DNA of 64,000 bases from positions 281,000-344,999 of the forward strand of contig NZ_PSZM01000040.1 of assembly GCF_002964975.1 (NCBI RefSeq). The letters are read 5' to 3'. This document shows, in pieces, positions 39,469-48,965 of the stretch. Positions within the stretch are counted from its first letter, which is position 1. Every line of letters begins with the position of its first letter. This DNA comes from Apibacter adventoris. Lineage in GTDB: Bacteria; Bacteroidota; Bacteroidia; Flavobacteriales; Weeksellaceae. The translations under genes were made by a program, and so were the position numbers. The notes under the pieces were generated by a model. It was given only the letters and a program-made list of their open reading frames with translations, had not been told where the DNA came from and did no database searches.

Positions 39469-39930
39469 ATGAAAAAGAAAAATTATGTAATTAAAATTGT
39501 ATTTCCATTGTTACTGATAAATTTTATTTACGGACAAAATGAATATGGTTTTTATTCCAATAAATTATACAAAATAGAAACTCAAAATAATAAAGAATTA
39601 TCATTCGATCACAAATATGCTAATTCATTTAAAATATGTAGATATTGCGAAAGTAAAGAAGAAGAGGCACGTCAAAATGAAATTAGCCTTTACCCCAGAG
39701 AAATTTTTAAAGTTACAGCTAAGCGTGCATATTTTTATTCTTCTCCAGATGTTAATTGTCTAATTAGCCCAAGTCTTTTTATTGTTCACAATGATAGGGT
39801 AATTGTTTATTCTGAATATGAGGAATTTTATTTTGTAATGTATTTAAAAAAAAATGGAGGAGATATTAGTGGATGGATGCCTAAAAAACAACTTACATCT
39901 ACTGGTGAAAATATAGGTTCTAATAATTAA
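39469..39930 (+). CDS. Small secreted protein with SH3-like C-terminus
   Basis: 153 residues from the ATG at 39469, which gives a clean signal peptide (KKKNYVIKIVFPLLLINFIYG). A start at 39436 adds 11 residues before that signal and looks less likely. The mature protein has two close cysteines ('ICRYCESKEEEA'), then 'AYFYSSPDVNCLI' and 'FYFVMYLKKNGGDISGWMPKKQL', the pattern of a bacterial SH3 domain. Function and partner are unknown. The gene stands alone. Confidence 0.65.
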   Translation: MKKKNYVIKIVFPLLLINFIYGQNEYGFYSNKLYKIETQNNKELSFDHKYANSFKICRYCESKEEEARQNEISLYPREIFKVTAKRAYFYSSPDVNCLISPSLFIVHNDRVIVYSEYEEFYFVMYLKKNGGDISGWMPKKQLTSTGENIGSNN

Positions 39931-40121
39931 ATATAAATTAATATTAGTAAATATCTTCTCATTCCAATATAATTTAGATTTAAAATTATGAACATTATGA
40001 GTTGATTAAAATCAAATTTTTTAATCGAAAAATAATTTTAATATAAATATTTAATAAAGTTAATTTTTATACTAACTATATAAACAATTAATTTAAGCTT
40101 TTTTATGTATGTATATATTAT

Positions 40122-40988
40122 TTAATATTGCAATTGGGGTATAATATATAATAAGTGATAATTTACTAAATTATTAATAGGTTTTTTTACAATTTCCCCT
40201 ATTGTTAAATGATACTTTAATGCTACTGCTCTTAAAATATCTTCATAATAATGCGCTATAGAACCTATAAAATTAATTTCTAAATTTTTTGCATCTGTAA
40301 AAGCCATCACTTGGTTTTCAAAAAAAGTTTTCATTGCATCGTAAACCAAATTTTGAAAAAAAGGTTCCCTTTTATTTTCTACTATAAATCGATTAAAACT
40401 AGCAACAAAAGAATTGGCCCTTGGTTTTTGGTATACATTTTCTAATAATTCATCAATAGTTAATTTATATCTTTCCTTAAATTTTATTGATAAATATTCA
40501 GGTAATTTTTTATTAAAATAAGCATTTAATAATTTTTTACCTAAAAAGCTACCACTTCCCTCATCTCCAATAATCCAACCTAAAGAATGGATTTCTTTTT
40601 TGATTTCATTTCCATCAAAATAACAAATATTAGAACCTGTACCTAAAATACATATTAAAGCAGGTTTACCAAAGTAAGCTGAATAGGCTGCTCCTTTTAA
40701 ATCATCTGTAATATTTATAACAGCATAAGGAAATAATTTTCTTAATATCTTTTCAATTATTGAATCAACAGATTTAGAAGAGCATCCGGCTCCATAAAAA
40801 TAAAGATGTTTTATTTTTTGTGAAACACTATATATCTTTTTATTATTATGAATTTCTTTATCCATTTCTTCAGGTAGAGTAAATCTGGGATTAAAGCCTA
40901 TTGTCTCTTCCCTTAATACTTCTTTTCCATTTTTCTCAATAATTACCCAATCAGTCTTAGTTGATCCACTATCTATAATTGCTATCAT
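40122..40988 (-). CDS. Sugar-kinase-like ATPase (BadF/BadG family, N-acetylglucosamine-kinase-like)
   Basis: 288 residues of the ASKHA fold. The phosphate-1 loop is 'IIDSGSTKTDWVII' (residues 4-17), the phosphate-2 loop 'CILGTGSNICYFDG', and 'IGDEGSGSFLGKKLL' matches the GlcNAc kinase family signature. It probably phosphorylates an amino sugar such as GlcNAc released in cell-wall or glycan turnover. The substrate is inferred from similarity alone; no sugar genes are nearby. Confidence 0.8.
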   Translation of the reverse strand: MIAIIDSGSTKTDWVIIEKNGKEVLREETIGFNPRFTLPEEMDKEIHNNKKIYSVSQKIKHLYFYGAGCSSKSVDSIIEKILRKLFPYAVINITDDLKGAAYSAYFGKPALICILGTGSNICYFDGNEIKKEIHSLGWIIGDEGSGSFLGKKLLNAYFNKKLPEYLSIKFKERYKLTIDELLENVYQKPRANSFVASFNRFIVENKREPFFQNLVYDAMKTFFENQVMAFTDAKNLEINFIGSIAHYYEDILRAVALKYHLTIGEIVKKPINNLVNYHLLYIIPQLQY

Positions 40989-41221
40989 AATTATTCATAT
41001 TTTATGTTTAAATTCATTTATTATATACTAAAATATAATCTAAAAAAAATTCAAAATAATGAAATTAATCATTATCTATTATTAAAATTATTATTTTATA
41101 TAAAAAATACAATTAATTTTTAAATTTATAAAAATATAAAAGATAAGTTAAAATAGATATTTCATAAATCACTGTTCAATAAATATTTATTTTTTATTCT
41201 AAAAATTTATTGTAATTTAAT

Positions 41222-41229
41222 TATCTTTG
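41222..41229 (+). promoter_or_regulatory. -7 box (TATCTTTG) for pepP
   Basis: TATCTTTG, 23 nt before the ATG at 41253. No clear -33 element. Confidence 0.55.
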
Positions 41230-41252
41230 AAAAGTCAAATATTATTATTTAT

Positions 41253-42560
41253 ATGAAAACTAAGTATAAACCTATTGGAAAAAATTTATTTATAAAAAAT
41301 AGACAAAAATTTGTTCAAAGAATGGAGCCTAAATCGATTGCTATTTTTAATAGTAATGATATATACCCCATAAGTGCAGATAGCACACTTCCATTTCAAC
41401 AACATCGTGATATTTTTTACCTTTCAGGCATCGATCAAGAAGAATCTATACTGGTTATATGTCCTTATGCTTATCTTGAAGAGCATAGAGAAATGCTTTT
41501 TATACGTGAAACTAATGAACACATAGCTATATGGGAAGGAGAAAAATATACTAAAGAACAAGCTACAGAAGTATCAGGAATTAAAAATGTCTATTGGCTT
41601 CAAGATTTTGATAAAATACTAGATATTGTTATTCCACAAATGGATAATATTTATATAAATATTAATGAACATTACCGAGCTGAAAAAGTAGTAGAAACCA
41701 GAGAAGATCGATTTATAAAAAAACTTCAAAATAAATACCGAGCACATAATTACCTTAGAAGTAACCCTATTTTACAACATTTAAGATCTATAAAAGAACC
41801 TGAAGAACTTGAAATTATACAAAAAGCTTGTGATATAACAGAGAAAGGATTCCGAAGAATATTAAATTTTGTAAAACCAGGTGTATGGGAATATGAAATA
41901 GAAGCAGAATTATTACATGAATTTATACGTAACAGATCTAATGGTTGGGCCTATACTCCAATAATAGCATCAGGAAAAAACAGCAATGTATTACATTATA
42001 TTTTAAATAACAAAGAATGTAAAGACGGTGATGTTATTTTATTAGATGTAGGGGCTGAATATGCGAACTATTCTTCTGATATGAGTAGAACCATTCCGGT
42101 AAATGGGAAATTTACAGATCGACAAAAAGAAGTATACAATTCCGTAATGAATGTTAAAAATGAATCTACAAAACTCTTAATTACCGGTAATAACTGGTAT
42201 AGCTATCATGAAGAAGTAGGTAAAATTATGACTGAAGAATTATTAAAATTAGGATTACTTACCAAAGAAAACATTAAAAATCAAGATCCTAAATGGCCGG
42301 CATATAAAAAATATTTTATGCATGGTAATTCTCATCATATGGGATTAGATACTCATGATTATGGTATATTAACTGAATCTTTTGTTCCCAATATGGTATT
42401 TACAGTTGAACCGGGCATTTATATTCCTGAAGAGGGTTTTGGTATTAGAATTGAAGACAATGTGGTAATTCAATCTAATGGAGAGCCTTATAATTTAATG
42501 AGAAATATTCCTATAGAAGCAGATGAAATAGAAGATCTTATGAATTCTGCTCCTTCATAA
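41253..42560 (+). CDS. pepP: Xaa-Pro aminopeptidase (peptidase family M24)
   Basis: Removes N-terminal residues preceding proline. 435 residues: an N-terminal domain ('FQQHRDIFYLSGIDQEES'), then a pita-bread catalytic domain. The dinuclear metal ligands fall in 'LLDVGAEYANYSSDMSRT' (two Asp), 'HGNSHHMGLDTHD' (His), 'FTVEPGIYIPEEGFGIRIED' (two Glu). The cupin-like gene follows 28 nt later and probably shares its transcript, ended by the terminator at 43468. Confidence 0.93.
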   Translation: MKTKYKPIGKNLFIKNRQKFVQRMEPKSIAIFNSNDIYPISADSTLPFQQHRDIFYLSGIDQEESILVICPYAYLEEHREMLFIRETNEHIAIWEGEKYTKEQATEVSGIKNVYWLQDFDKILDIVIPQMDNIYININEHYRAEKVVETREDRFIKKLQNKYRAHNYLRSNPILQHLRSIKEPEELEIIQKACDITEKGFRRILNFVKPGVWEYEIEAELLHEFIRNRSNGWAYTPIIASGKNSNVLHYILNNKECKDGDVILLDVGAEYANYSSDMSRTIPVNGKFTDRQKEVYNSVMNVKNESTKLLITGNNWYSYHEEVGKIMTEELLKLGLLTKENIKNQDPKWPAYKKYFMHGNSHHMGLDTHDYGILTESFVPNMVFTVEPGIYIPEEGFGIRIEDNVVIQSNGEPYNLMRNIPIEADEIEDLMNSAPS

Positions 42561-42588
42561 AAATAATATAATTTCTAAACTTTTACAT

Positions 42589-43455
42589 ATGTTCAAATAT
42601 AAAGATGTACAAAGAGTTGAGCGGATATCAAAAGATGATTTCTACCATAACTTTTACAAGACACAAACTCCGGTAGTAGTAGAAAAACTTACCGAAGACT
42701 GGCCTGCATATAAAAAATGGAATTTTGATTATATAAAAGAAATTGCCGGTGATAAAATTGTTCCTTTATATAATAATGATCCTGTTAGTGCAGATAAAAA
42801 AGTTAATGAGCCGGATGCCCGGATGAAAATGTCTGAGTATATAGATTTACTTTTAAAAGGTCCTACAGATCTAAGAATTTTTTTATTTAACCTTCTAAAA
42901 CAGGCTCCTTCTCTCCAAAATGATTTTTCATTTCCTGACTTAGGACTAAATTTATTTAAAAGTTTACCTATGTTATTTTTTGGCGGAGCAGGATCTAATG
43001 TTTTTATGCATTTTGATATTGATTTGGCTAATATTTTACATTTTCATTTCGCCGGAGAAAAACAATGCATTTTAGTCCCTCCTGGTGATACAAAATATAT
43101 GTATAAGTTACCCTATGCTAATATATGTAGAGAGGATATAGACTTTGATAATCCTGATTTTGAAAAATGGCCGGCACTAAAATATGTCAATACATATAAG
43201 GTTCATTTATCTCACGGAGAAATGCTTTATATGCCAGAAGGATGGTGGCATTATATGCAATATCTGACCCCTGGTTTTTCAATGAGTTTACGTTCATTAG
43301 CTAAAAGACCTGCCAATTTTACAAATGCCGTACTAAACCTTTTTGTTAAAAGAAATTATGATAATTACATGAGAAAGAAACATGGTAAAAAATGGTTAGA
43401 CAGTAAAAATGAGAAAGCTATAATAAACACTAATAAAGTTTTACAATCTTTATAA
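42589..43455 (+). CDS. Cupin-like (JmjC-type) iron/2-oxoglutarate oxygenase
   Basis: 288 residues of the Cupin_8 family. The iron triad is visible as H-x-D in 'VFMHFDIDLANILH' and a later His in 'MPEGWWHYMQYL'; Lys in 'FAGEKQCILVPPG' could bind the co-substrate. Related proteins hydroxylate ribosomal or other protein side chains. The target here is unknown. It shares a transcript with pepP. Confidence 0.8.
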   Translation: MFKYKDVQRVERISKDDFYHNFYKTQTPVVVEKLTEDWPAYKKWNFDYIKEIAGDKIVPLYNNDPVSADKKVNEPDARMKMSEYIDLLLKGPTDLRIFLFNLLKQAPSLQNDFSFPDLGLNLFKSLPMLFFGGAGSNVFMHFDIDLANILHFHFAGEKQCILVPPGDTKYMYKLPYANICREDIDFDNPDFEKWPALKYVNTYKVHLSHGEMLYMPEGWWHYMQYLTPGFSMSLRSLAKRPANFTNAVLNLFVKRNYDNYMRKKHGKKWLDSKNEKAIINTNKVLQSL

Positions 43456-43467
43456 AATGTAATTTTT

Positions 43468-43505
43468 AAAAAGGAGATTAATTTATGATTAATCTCCTTT
43501 TTATT
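43468..43505 (+). terminator. Rho-independent terminator of the pepP-cupin operon
   Basis: AAAAAGGAGATTAAT (43468-43482) and ATTAATCTCCTTTTT (43488-43502) form a perfect 15-bp stem with a 5-nt loop and end in a T run. Confidence 0.85.
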
Positions 43506-43757
43506 TTATACTTTGTAAAAATTATATTTTTTAATATATACAATTATTAATTAGTTCTATTCAATATAAATAATTATCTCTATATATATATCAAACAACT
43601 ATTTATCCTTTAATATAGTTTATTCATTTTTTGATAATTATGATGAAAATTAAAATCTATATTTTATAATATACTCAGCTTTGAATCTCAACTATAATAC
43701 GGATAGTGAATGGAAAGAATTATAAAGATATTTTATTGATTATATAAATTATTAATT
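43506..43757. other. Intergenic stretch, nothing recognised
   Basis: AT-rich sequence between the pepP-cupin terminator and the promoter at 43758. With those two signals it makes up the 350-nt gap. No frame or hairpin worth reporting. Confidence 0.5.
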
Positions 43758-43789
43758 TTTGTTTAAAATAAAATATTTTATTACATTTG
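43758..43789 (+). promoter_or_regulatory. Consensus promoter (TTTG-N20-TACATTTG) for the small membrane protein
   Basis: TTTG at 43758-43761, 20 nt, then TACATTTG at 43782-43789. An SD-like AAAGGA follows at about 43794-43799, unusual in this window, just before the ATG at 43806. Confidence 0.85.
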
Positions 43790-43805
43790 AAAAAAGGAAT
43801 ATATA

Positions 43806-44048
43806 ATGATAACATTACTTTATACAGGAGTTTGGCCATTTGCTAAATTTATAGGTTTTCTATTATTTTTAATTATTGCTACAATGGGTTTTTGGTGTTT
43901 AATGTTTTTAGTGAGTATTCTTCCGTATTGGCTTACATATGGTATTGCAGAAAACAAAGGTAAAATAAATGCTGATGTTGAACCTGACTCTGTAAGAAGA
44001 AAAACCTTAGCAGAACAAGAAGGTGTTGAGGTTGTATTCAAAAAATAA
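43806..44048 (+). CDS. Small membrane protein of unknown function
   Basis: 80 residues. A strongly hydrophobic stretch from about 13 to 47 ('FIGFLLFLIIATMGFWCLMF' and 'LVSILPYWLTYGI') forms one long or two short membrane helices. The tail is soluble and charged ('PDSVRRKTLAEQEGVEVVFK'). It has a consensus promoter, an SD-like site and a strong terminator, so it is probably well expressed on its own. I do not recognise a family. Confidence 0.75.
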   Translation: MITLLYTGVWPFAKFIGFLLFLIIATMGFWCLMFLVSILPYWLTYGIAENKGKINADVEPDSVRRKTLAEQEGVEVVFKK

Positions 44049-44068
44049 AATCAAGACTTCAATAAAAA

Positions 44069-44100
44069 TAAAAGAGCCGCTATAAAGCGGCTCTTTTATT
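44069..44100. terminator. Strong bidirectional terminator
   Basis: AAAAGAGCCGCT (44069-44080) and AGCGGCTCTTTT (44085-44096) form a 12-bp GC-cored stem with loop ATAA, and a T tract on both strands. It ends the small membrane protein gene (+) and can also end ackA (-), whose stop is at 44158. Confidence 0.9.
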
Positions 44101-44157
44101 TTTATTAATTAATTTTAAATTCAGTTATATTTATTTACAAAAACACAAAAAAATAAT

Positions 44158-45366
44158 TTAGTGTTTAGCTATAATCTTTAATGTTTCTTGAGCTATGGCC
44201 AGTTCTTCATTGGTAGGAATTATTAGTATTTTAATTTTAGAATCTTCTGACTGAATTTCGACTACTCTGTCAGGAGAATTAAATTTTTCATTTTTTTCTT
44301 TATCCAATTTAATGCCTAAAAAATCAAGATCTTTACATATTAAATAACGAAGATTACAATCATTTTCACCAATTCCTGCAGTAAAAATAATAGCTTCAGC
44401 ACCGTTTAAAGCCGCCATATAAGCTCCTATGTATTTTTTTACCCGATAAGAATATAAATCCAAACACAAAACAGCATTTTTATCTCCCTCATAACTTAAT
44501 TGTTCAACATCTCTTGCATCGCTTTTTCCCGTCATTCCAAGCATTCCTGATTTTTTATTTAGTAAATCATCTAATTCTTCGAAATTCACTCCACATTCTC
44601 TCACCATATAAAATAAAGCAGAAGGATCTATATCTCCACTTCGGGTTCCCATTACCAATCCGTTAAGTGGAGTAAATCCCATAGAAGTATCTATACTCTC
44701 TCCATTTTGATTAATTGCAGTAATACTTGCACCATTTCCTAAATGCAAGCTAATCGTTTTAACATTTTTATTTTTTAAATAATTGGCTGCCTGCTCACGA
44801 ACATATTTATGACTGGTACCATGGGCTCCATAAACTCTGATTTTATGATTTATATAAAATTCATTAGGAATAGCATATCTAAAAGCTTTAGCAGGCATAG
44901 ATTGATGAAATGAGGTATCAAAAACTGCTACCTGAGGTACATTCTTAAATAATTGTTCGGCAACTTCTATTCCTAAAAGATTTGCAGGATTATGTAGAGG
45001 AGCGAGTGGACTAATTTTTCTTATAAATTCTTTTATTTCTTTTGTTATAAGAACAGGATGTGAAACACTTTCTCCTTGTACTACCCTATGCCCAATAGCA
45101 TCAACTTCTGACACATCCTTTATTACTCCTATTTTACTATCTGTGAGTAAATTAACTATTACTCTCATTCCTTCTATATGTGAAAGGAAATTCTGATTAA
45201 TTTCTACTTTTTCTAAATTATCATTTTTATAATATTTATGAATAACTTTACCTCCTTCAATACCAATTCTTTCAATTAATCCTTTAGCTATTAATGCATT
45301 AGAATTCATATTCAGTAATTGATATTTTATAGACGAACTTCCTGCGTTGATAATTAATATTAGCAT
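44158..45366 (-). CDS. ackA: Acetate kinase
   Basis: Converts acetyl phosphate and ADP to acetate and ATP. 402 residues. Opens 'LILIINAGSSSIKYQLL'; catalytic segments 'VAVFDTSFHQSMP', 'GAHGTSHKYV', 'SLHLGNGASI', 'GIGENDCNLR' are all present. The usual neighbour pta (phosphate acetyltransferase) is not here. It has its own -7 box and a terminator on the 3' side. Confidence 0.96.
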   Translation of the reverse strand: MLILIINAGSSSIKYQLLNMNSNALIAKGLIERIGIEGGKVIHKYYKNDNLEKVEINQNFLSHIEGMRVIVNLLTDSKIGVIKDVSEVDAIGHRVVQGESVSHPVLITKEIKEFIRKISPLAPLHNPANLLGIEVAEQLFKNVPQVAVFDTSFHQSMPAKAFRYAIPNEFYINHKIRVYGAHGTSHKYVREQAANYLKNKNVKTISLHLGNGASITAINQNGESIDTSMGFTPLNGLVMGTRSGDIDPSALFYMVRECGVNFEELDDLLNKKSGMLGMTGKSDARDVEQLSYEGDKNAVLCLDLYSYRVKKYIGAYMAALNGAEAIIFTAGIGENDCNLRYLICKDLDFLGIKLDKEKNEKFNSPDRVVEIQSEDSKIKILIIPTNEELAIAQETLKIIAKH

Positions 45367-45380
45367 TCTTAAATTTTTTA

Positions 45381-45388
45381 CAAAAATA
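45381..45388 (-). promoter_or_regulatory. -7 box (TATTTTTG) for ackA
   Basis: TATTTTTG on the minus strand, ending 14 nt before the ackA ATG. No -33 match. Confidence 0.5.
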
Positions 45389-45479
45389 ATGCTTTTTAGA
45401 CTATAAGTAAAAATAGAACTTATAAATTTAATATAAGATTATTATTAATATATTAATAACTACTTTTTATTTGTACAAT

Positions 45480-45531
45480 AAAAAAAGTTTATTATATATC
45501 TAAATTTTTTCATAGAATATATAATAAACTT
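45480..45531 (-). terminator. Hairpin terminator of ahcY
   Basis: AAGTTTATTATATAT (45485-45499) and ATATATAATAAACTT (45517-45531) are perfect 15-bp inverted arms around a 17-nt loop. Read on the minus strand, T residues follow. It begins 42 nt after the ahcY stop. The stem is AT-rich, so its efficiency is uncertain. Confidence 0.6.
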
Positions 45532-45572
45532 AAAAGTTTTATATATAAAATTAAGTCCTAGCAAGAAGTAGA

Positions 45573-46886
45573 CTAGTATCTATACAGGTCTGATTTAAAT
45601 GGTCCTTCTACAGTAACTCCAATATATTGAGCTTGTTTTTCTGTTAAAATATCTAATTCCACTCCTATCTTAGGTAAGTGTAAAAGTGCAACTTTTTCAT
45701 CCAAATGTTTAGGCAAAGTATATACTTTATTTTCATATTTTCCAGGATTTTGCCATAATTCAATTTGTGCTAAGGTTTGGTTACAAAAAGAGTTACTCAT
45801 TACAAAACTAGGATGTCCGGTTGCGCAACCTAAGTTCACCAAACGACCTTCTGCTAAAACAATAATATCTTTTCCATTAATGGTATATTTATCCACTTGA
45901 GGTTTGATGGTTACTTTTGTATTTCCATAGTTATGATTTAGCCAAGCCATATCTATTTCATCATCAAAGTGACCAATATTACAAACTATTGTCTTATCTT
46001 TCATAGATTCAAAATGTTTCCCTTGTATTATATCACAATTTCCTGTACAAGTGATCACTATATCGGCTTTTTTTATAGCGTTATCCATTTTTTTAACTTC
46101 AAAACCATCCATAGCTGCTTGTAAAGCACATATAGGATCAATTTCTGTGACAATAACACGAGCTCCTGCCCCCCTAAATGAGGCAGCACTTCCTTTACCT
46201 ACATCTCCATAACCTGCAACTACTACTACCTTACCGGCCATCATTACATCTGTGGCTCTCCTTACAGCATCAACAGCAGATTCTTTACACCCGTACTTAT
46301 TATCAAATTTAGATTTAGTTACAGAATCATTAACATTTATAGCAGGTATTAACAAAGTACCGTTTTTAACTCTTTCATATAATCTATGTACTCCGGTAGT
46401 GGTTTCTTCTGAAAGTCCTTTAATATTTTTTATTAATTCCGGATATTTATCTAATACCATATTAGTTAAATCACCACCGTCATCTAAAATCATATTCAAC
46501 GGTTTTCTTTCTTCTCCAAAAAATAAAGTTTGTTCTATACACCAATTAAATTCATCTTCATTTAAACCTTTCCATGCATAAACAGAAGTTCCCTTAGCAG
46601 CTATAGCTGCTGCTGCATGATCTTGAGTGGAAAAAATATTACACGAACTCCAGCTAACCTCTGCTCCCAAAGCTTGTAAGGTTTCTATTAAAACTGCAGT
46701 TTGAATTGTCATATGTAAACAACCTGCAATTCTTGCCCCTTTCAACGGTTGTTCATTTTTATATTCTTTACGTAGTGCCATTAATCCTGGCATTTCAGCT
46801 TCTGCTAATTCAATTTCCAATCTACCCCATTTAGCTAAAGAAATATCTTTGACTTTATATGGAATATATTCTGTTTTAATACTCAT
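45573..46886 (-). CDS. ahcY: Adenosylhomocysteinase
   Basis: Hydrolyses S-adenosylhomocysteine to adenosine and homocysteine, keeping methylation going. 437 residues, normal length. NAD motif '[19 protein letters not shown]', substrate segments '[18 protein letters not shown]'-like '[19 protein letters not shown]' and '[17 protein letters not shown]', and C-terminal '...[10 protein letters not shown]' (conserved KPDHYRY-type end). Single gene with a -7 box only 4 nt from the ATG. Confidence 0.97.
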   Translation of the reverse strand: MSIKTEYIPYKVKDISLAKWGRLEIELAEAEMPGLMALRKEYKNEQPLKGARIAGCLHMTIQTAVLIETLQALGAEVSWSSCNIFSTQDHAAAAIAAKGTSVYAWKGLNEDEFNWCIEQTLFFGEERKPLNMILDDGGDLTNMVLDKYPELIKNIKGLSEETTTGVHRLYERVKNGTLLIPAINVNDSVTKSKFDNKYGCKESAVDAVRRATDVMMAGKVVVVAGYGDVGKGSAASFRGAGARVIVTEIDPICALQAAMDGFEVKKMDNAIKKADIVITCTGNCDIIQGKHFESMKDKTIVCNIGHFDDEIDMAWLNHNYGNTKVTIKPQVDKYTINGKDIIVLAEGRLVNLGCATGHPSFVMSNSFCNQTLAQIELWQNPGKYENKVYTLPKHLDEKVALLHLPKIGVELDILTEKQAQYIGVTVEGPFKSDLYRY

Positions 46887-46890
46887 AATA

Positions 46891-46898
46891 CAAATTTA
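46891..46898 (-). promoter_or_regulatory. -7 box (TAAATTTG) for ahcY
   Basis: TAAATTTG on the minus strand ends 4 nt before the ahcY ATG, predicting an mRNA that starts at or next to the start codon. No -33 match. Confidence 0.5.
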
Positions 46899-47137
46899 AC
46901 ATTTTTGCAAAGTTATTAATTTTAATCTGAGCAACAAAAATCTCTTTTACATCCATTTGTTATTTATTTTATTATAAATTTATTTAATTTTTATATTTTA
47001 ATAAAAGAATATACATAATTCCGAATAATAGTTAAATTTAACATAATAAAAAAATATTAATTTATCCTTTGAGATTTTATAATTAAATGTCTAATAAAAA
47101 TTAAATAAAGAAATATCAAAAAATTGTAGATTTATAT

Positions 47138-48163
47138 ATGAACAATTCACAATTAAAATTAAGTATATTAGATCAGGTATATATAAGAAAAAACAGTACC
47201 TCTACAGAGGCTTTAAAAGAAACTACAGATCTTGCTATTTTTGCCGATCAATTAGGATACACCCGGTTTTGGGTATCTGAACATCATAATTTTCCTTCTT
47301 TAGCAAGTCCTGCTCCTGAAATACTAATTGCACATTTAGCAGATCATACACAAAATATCCGAGTGGGTTCCGGTGGAATTATGTTGCCTAATCATAGTAC
47401 TTTAAAAATGGCAGAGAATTTTAAATTATTAGTGTCTCTTTTTCCGGGAAGAATCGATATGGGAATTGGCAGAGCACCCGGAACAGATAGATTTACCGCT
47501 TCTCTATTGAATCCTTCTAATACATTCAGCGAACAAAACTTTATTGAACAATTATATCATCTGGAAGCATTTTTTCAAAATATAAAAAAAGAAGGTACAT
47601 TATTTGAAAAAGTACAAGCCATCCCCATTACTCATAACATACCCGAATTGTGGTTGCTAAGTTCAAGTGGAGAAAGTGCTATGTTTGCCGCACATTTTGG
47701 TATGAAATTATCTTTTGCTCATTTTATTAATGGCAATGGTGGAGAGAAAGCTATAAAATCTTATAAAGAGCAATTTCGCCCGTCTCAAAACCTAAGTAAT
47801 GCTAAAGCTAATGTAGCTATATTTGCTTTTTGTAGTGAAGATGAAAAAGCTATTCATAGAAATGAAGCTATTATGGACTTTCGTTTTATTCAACTGGAAA
47901 GAAAAAACGGAAATTTTAATGCAGTAACATACAATGATATAAAAAATGAAATATATTCTTCCTATGAAAAAGAAAGAATAATGGCTAATCGTAAAAGAAT
48001 GATTTTCGGTACTCCTAAAAAAATGAAAAATGATATAGAAAAATTGGCTTCAGATTATGGTTTAGAGGAAATAATGCTAATTACATATGCTGAAAATAAA
48101 GAAGAGCGATTTAATTCTTACAAACTATTGGCTGATATTTTTTTTAATAATAAAAGAAATTGA
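47138..48163 (+). CDS. Luciferase-like (LLM class) flavin-dependent oxidoreductase
   Basis: 341 residues with the bacterial-luciferase TIM-barrel fold: 'LGYTRFWVSEHHNFPSLA', 'RVGSGGIMLPNHSTLKMAE', 'LFPGRIDMGIGRAPGTD'. Enzymes of this group use reduced flavin and oxygen; the substrate is unknown. Its stop codon is 5 nt before the ATG chosen for the downstream amidase, so the two are co-transcribed. Confidence 0.88.
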   Translation: MNNSQLKLSILDQVYIRKNSTSTEALKETTDLAIFADQLGYTRFWVSEHHNFPSLASPAPEILIAHLADHTQNIRVGSGGIMLPNHSTLKMAENFKLLVSLFPGRIDMGIGRAPGTDRFTASLLNPSNTFSEQNFIEQLYHLEAFFQNIKKEGTLFEKVQAIPITHNIPELWLLSSSGESAMFAAHFGMKLSFAHFINGNGGEKAIKSYKEQFRPSQNLSNAKANVAIFAFCSEDEKAIHRNEAIMDFRFIQLERKNGNFNAVTYNDIKNEIYSSYEKERIMANRKRMIFGTPKKMKNDIEKLASDYGLEEIMLITYAENKEERFNSYKLLADIFFNNKRN

Positions 48164-48168
48164 TAAAT

Positions 48169-48948
48169 ATGCAATTGCATGAAAATCTCATAATACAATA
48201 TGTTGAGTTTAATCCAAAATGGGAAAATATAGACAATAATCTTCAATATCTAACTTCAATCCTACAAGGCAACAAAGCTATAGATCTTATTATATTTCCA
48301 GAAATGTTTAATTCCGGATTTAGTATGAACACTACTAAAATAGCCGAAACAATGGAAGGAACAACTATAAATTGGATGAAAAAACTATCTCTTGAAAAGA
48401 ATTCAGGAATATGTGGAAGTTTAGCTATCAATGAAAATAACAAATATTATAATCGTTTTATCTTTATTAATCAGGGAAAAATAATTGCCCAATACGATAA
48501 ACACCATCTTTTTAATTATAGCGGTGAATCTATGGTTTATACTCCTGGAAATGAAAAAGTGATTTTCGAATATAAAGGTTGGAAAATTTGTCCTATGATT
48601 TGCTTTGATCTTAGATTTCCCGTTTGGAATAGAAATATGGAAGATTATGACTTAATGATTAATGTAGCCTCTTGGCCAGATACACGTCTTGATGCTTGGA
48701 AAAGCCTACTTAAAGCACGTGCCATAGAAAATATTTCATATGTATGTGGAATAAACAGGATTGGAATAGATGGAAATCATTTATATTATTCAGGACATTC
48801 TACAATTTTATCTCCTTTAGGAAAAAAAGTTAAAACAAAAAAAATTCATAAATCCTTATATCAATGCACTCTTTTTAAAACTGAAATACATAAATGGAGG
48901 AAAAAATATAAGTTTTTAGAACAAAGAGATCCATTTCAATGGATATAA
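48169..48948 (+). CDS. Nitrilase-family amidase (omega-amidase YafV-like)
   Basis: 259 residues from the ATG at 48169 (a TTG at 48160 would overlap the upstream gene). The Glu-Lys-Cys triad is visible: Glu in 'IIFPEMFNSGFSM', Lys in 'YDKHHLFNYSGE', Cys in 'ICPMICFDLRFPVW'. The sequence is closest to YafV-type omega-amidases, which hydrolyse 2-oxoglutaramate or 2-oxosuccinamate (metabolite repair). The exact substrate is inferred. Confidence 0.88.
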   Translation: MQLHENLIIQYVEFNPKWENIDNNLQYLTSILQGNKAIDLIIFPEMFNSGFSMNTTKIAETMEGTTINWMKKLSLEKNSGICGSLAINENNKYYNRFIFINQGKIIAQYDKHHLFNYSGESMVYTPGNEKVIFEYKGWKICPMICFDLRFPVWNRNMEDYDLMINVASWPDTRLDAWKSLLKARAIENISYVCGINRIGIDGNHLYYSGHSTILSPLGKKVKTKKIHKSLYQCTLFKTEIHKWRKKYKFLEQRDPFQWI

Positions 48949-48965
48949 ATTCCATGTATTATTTT

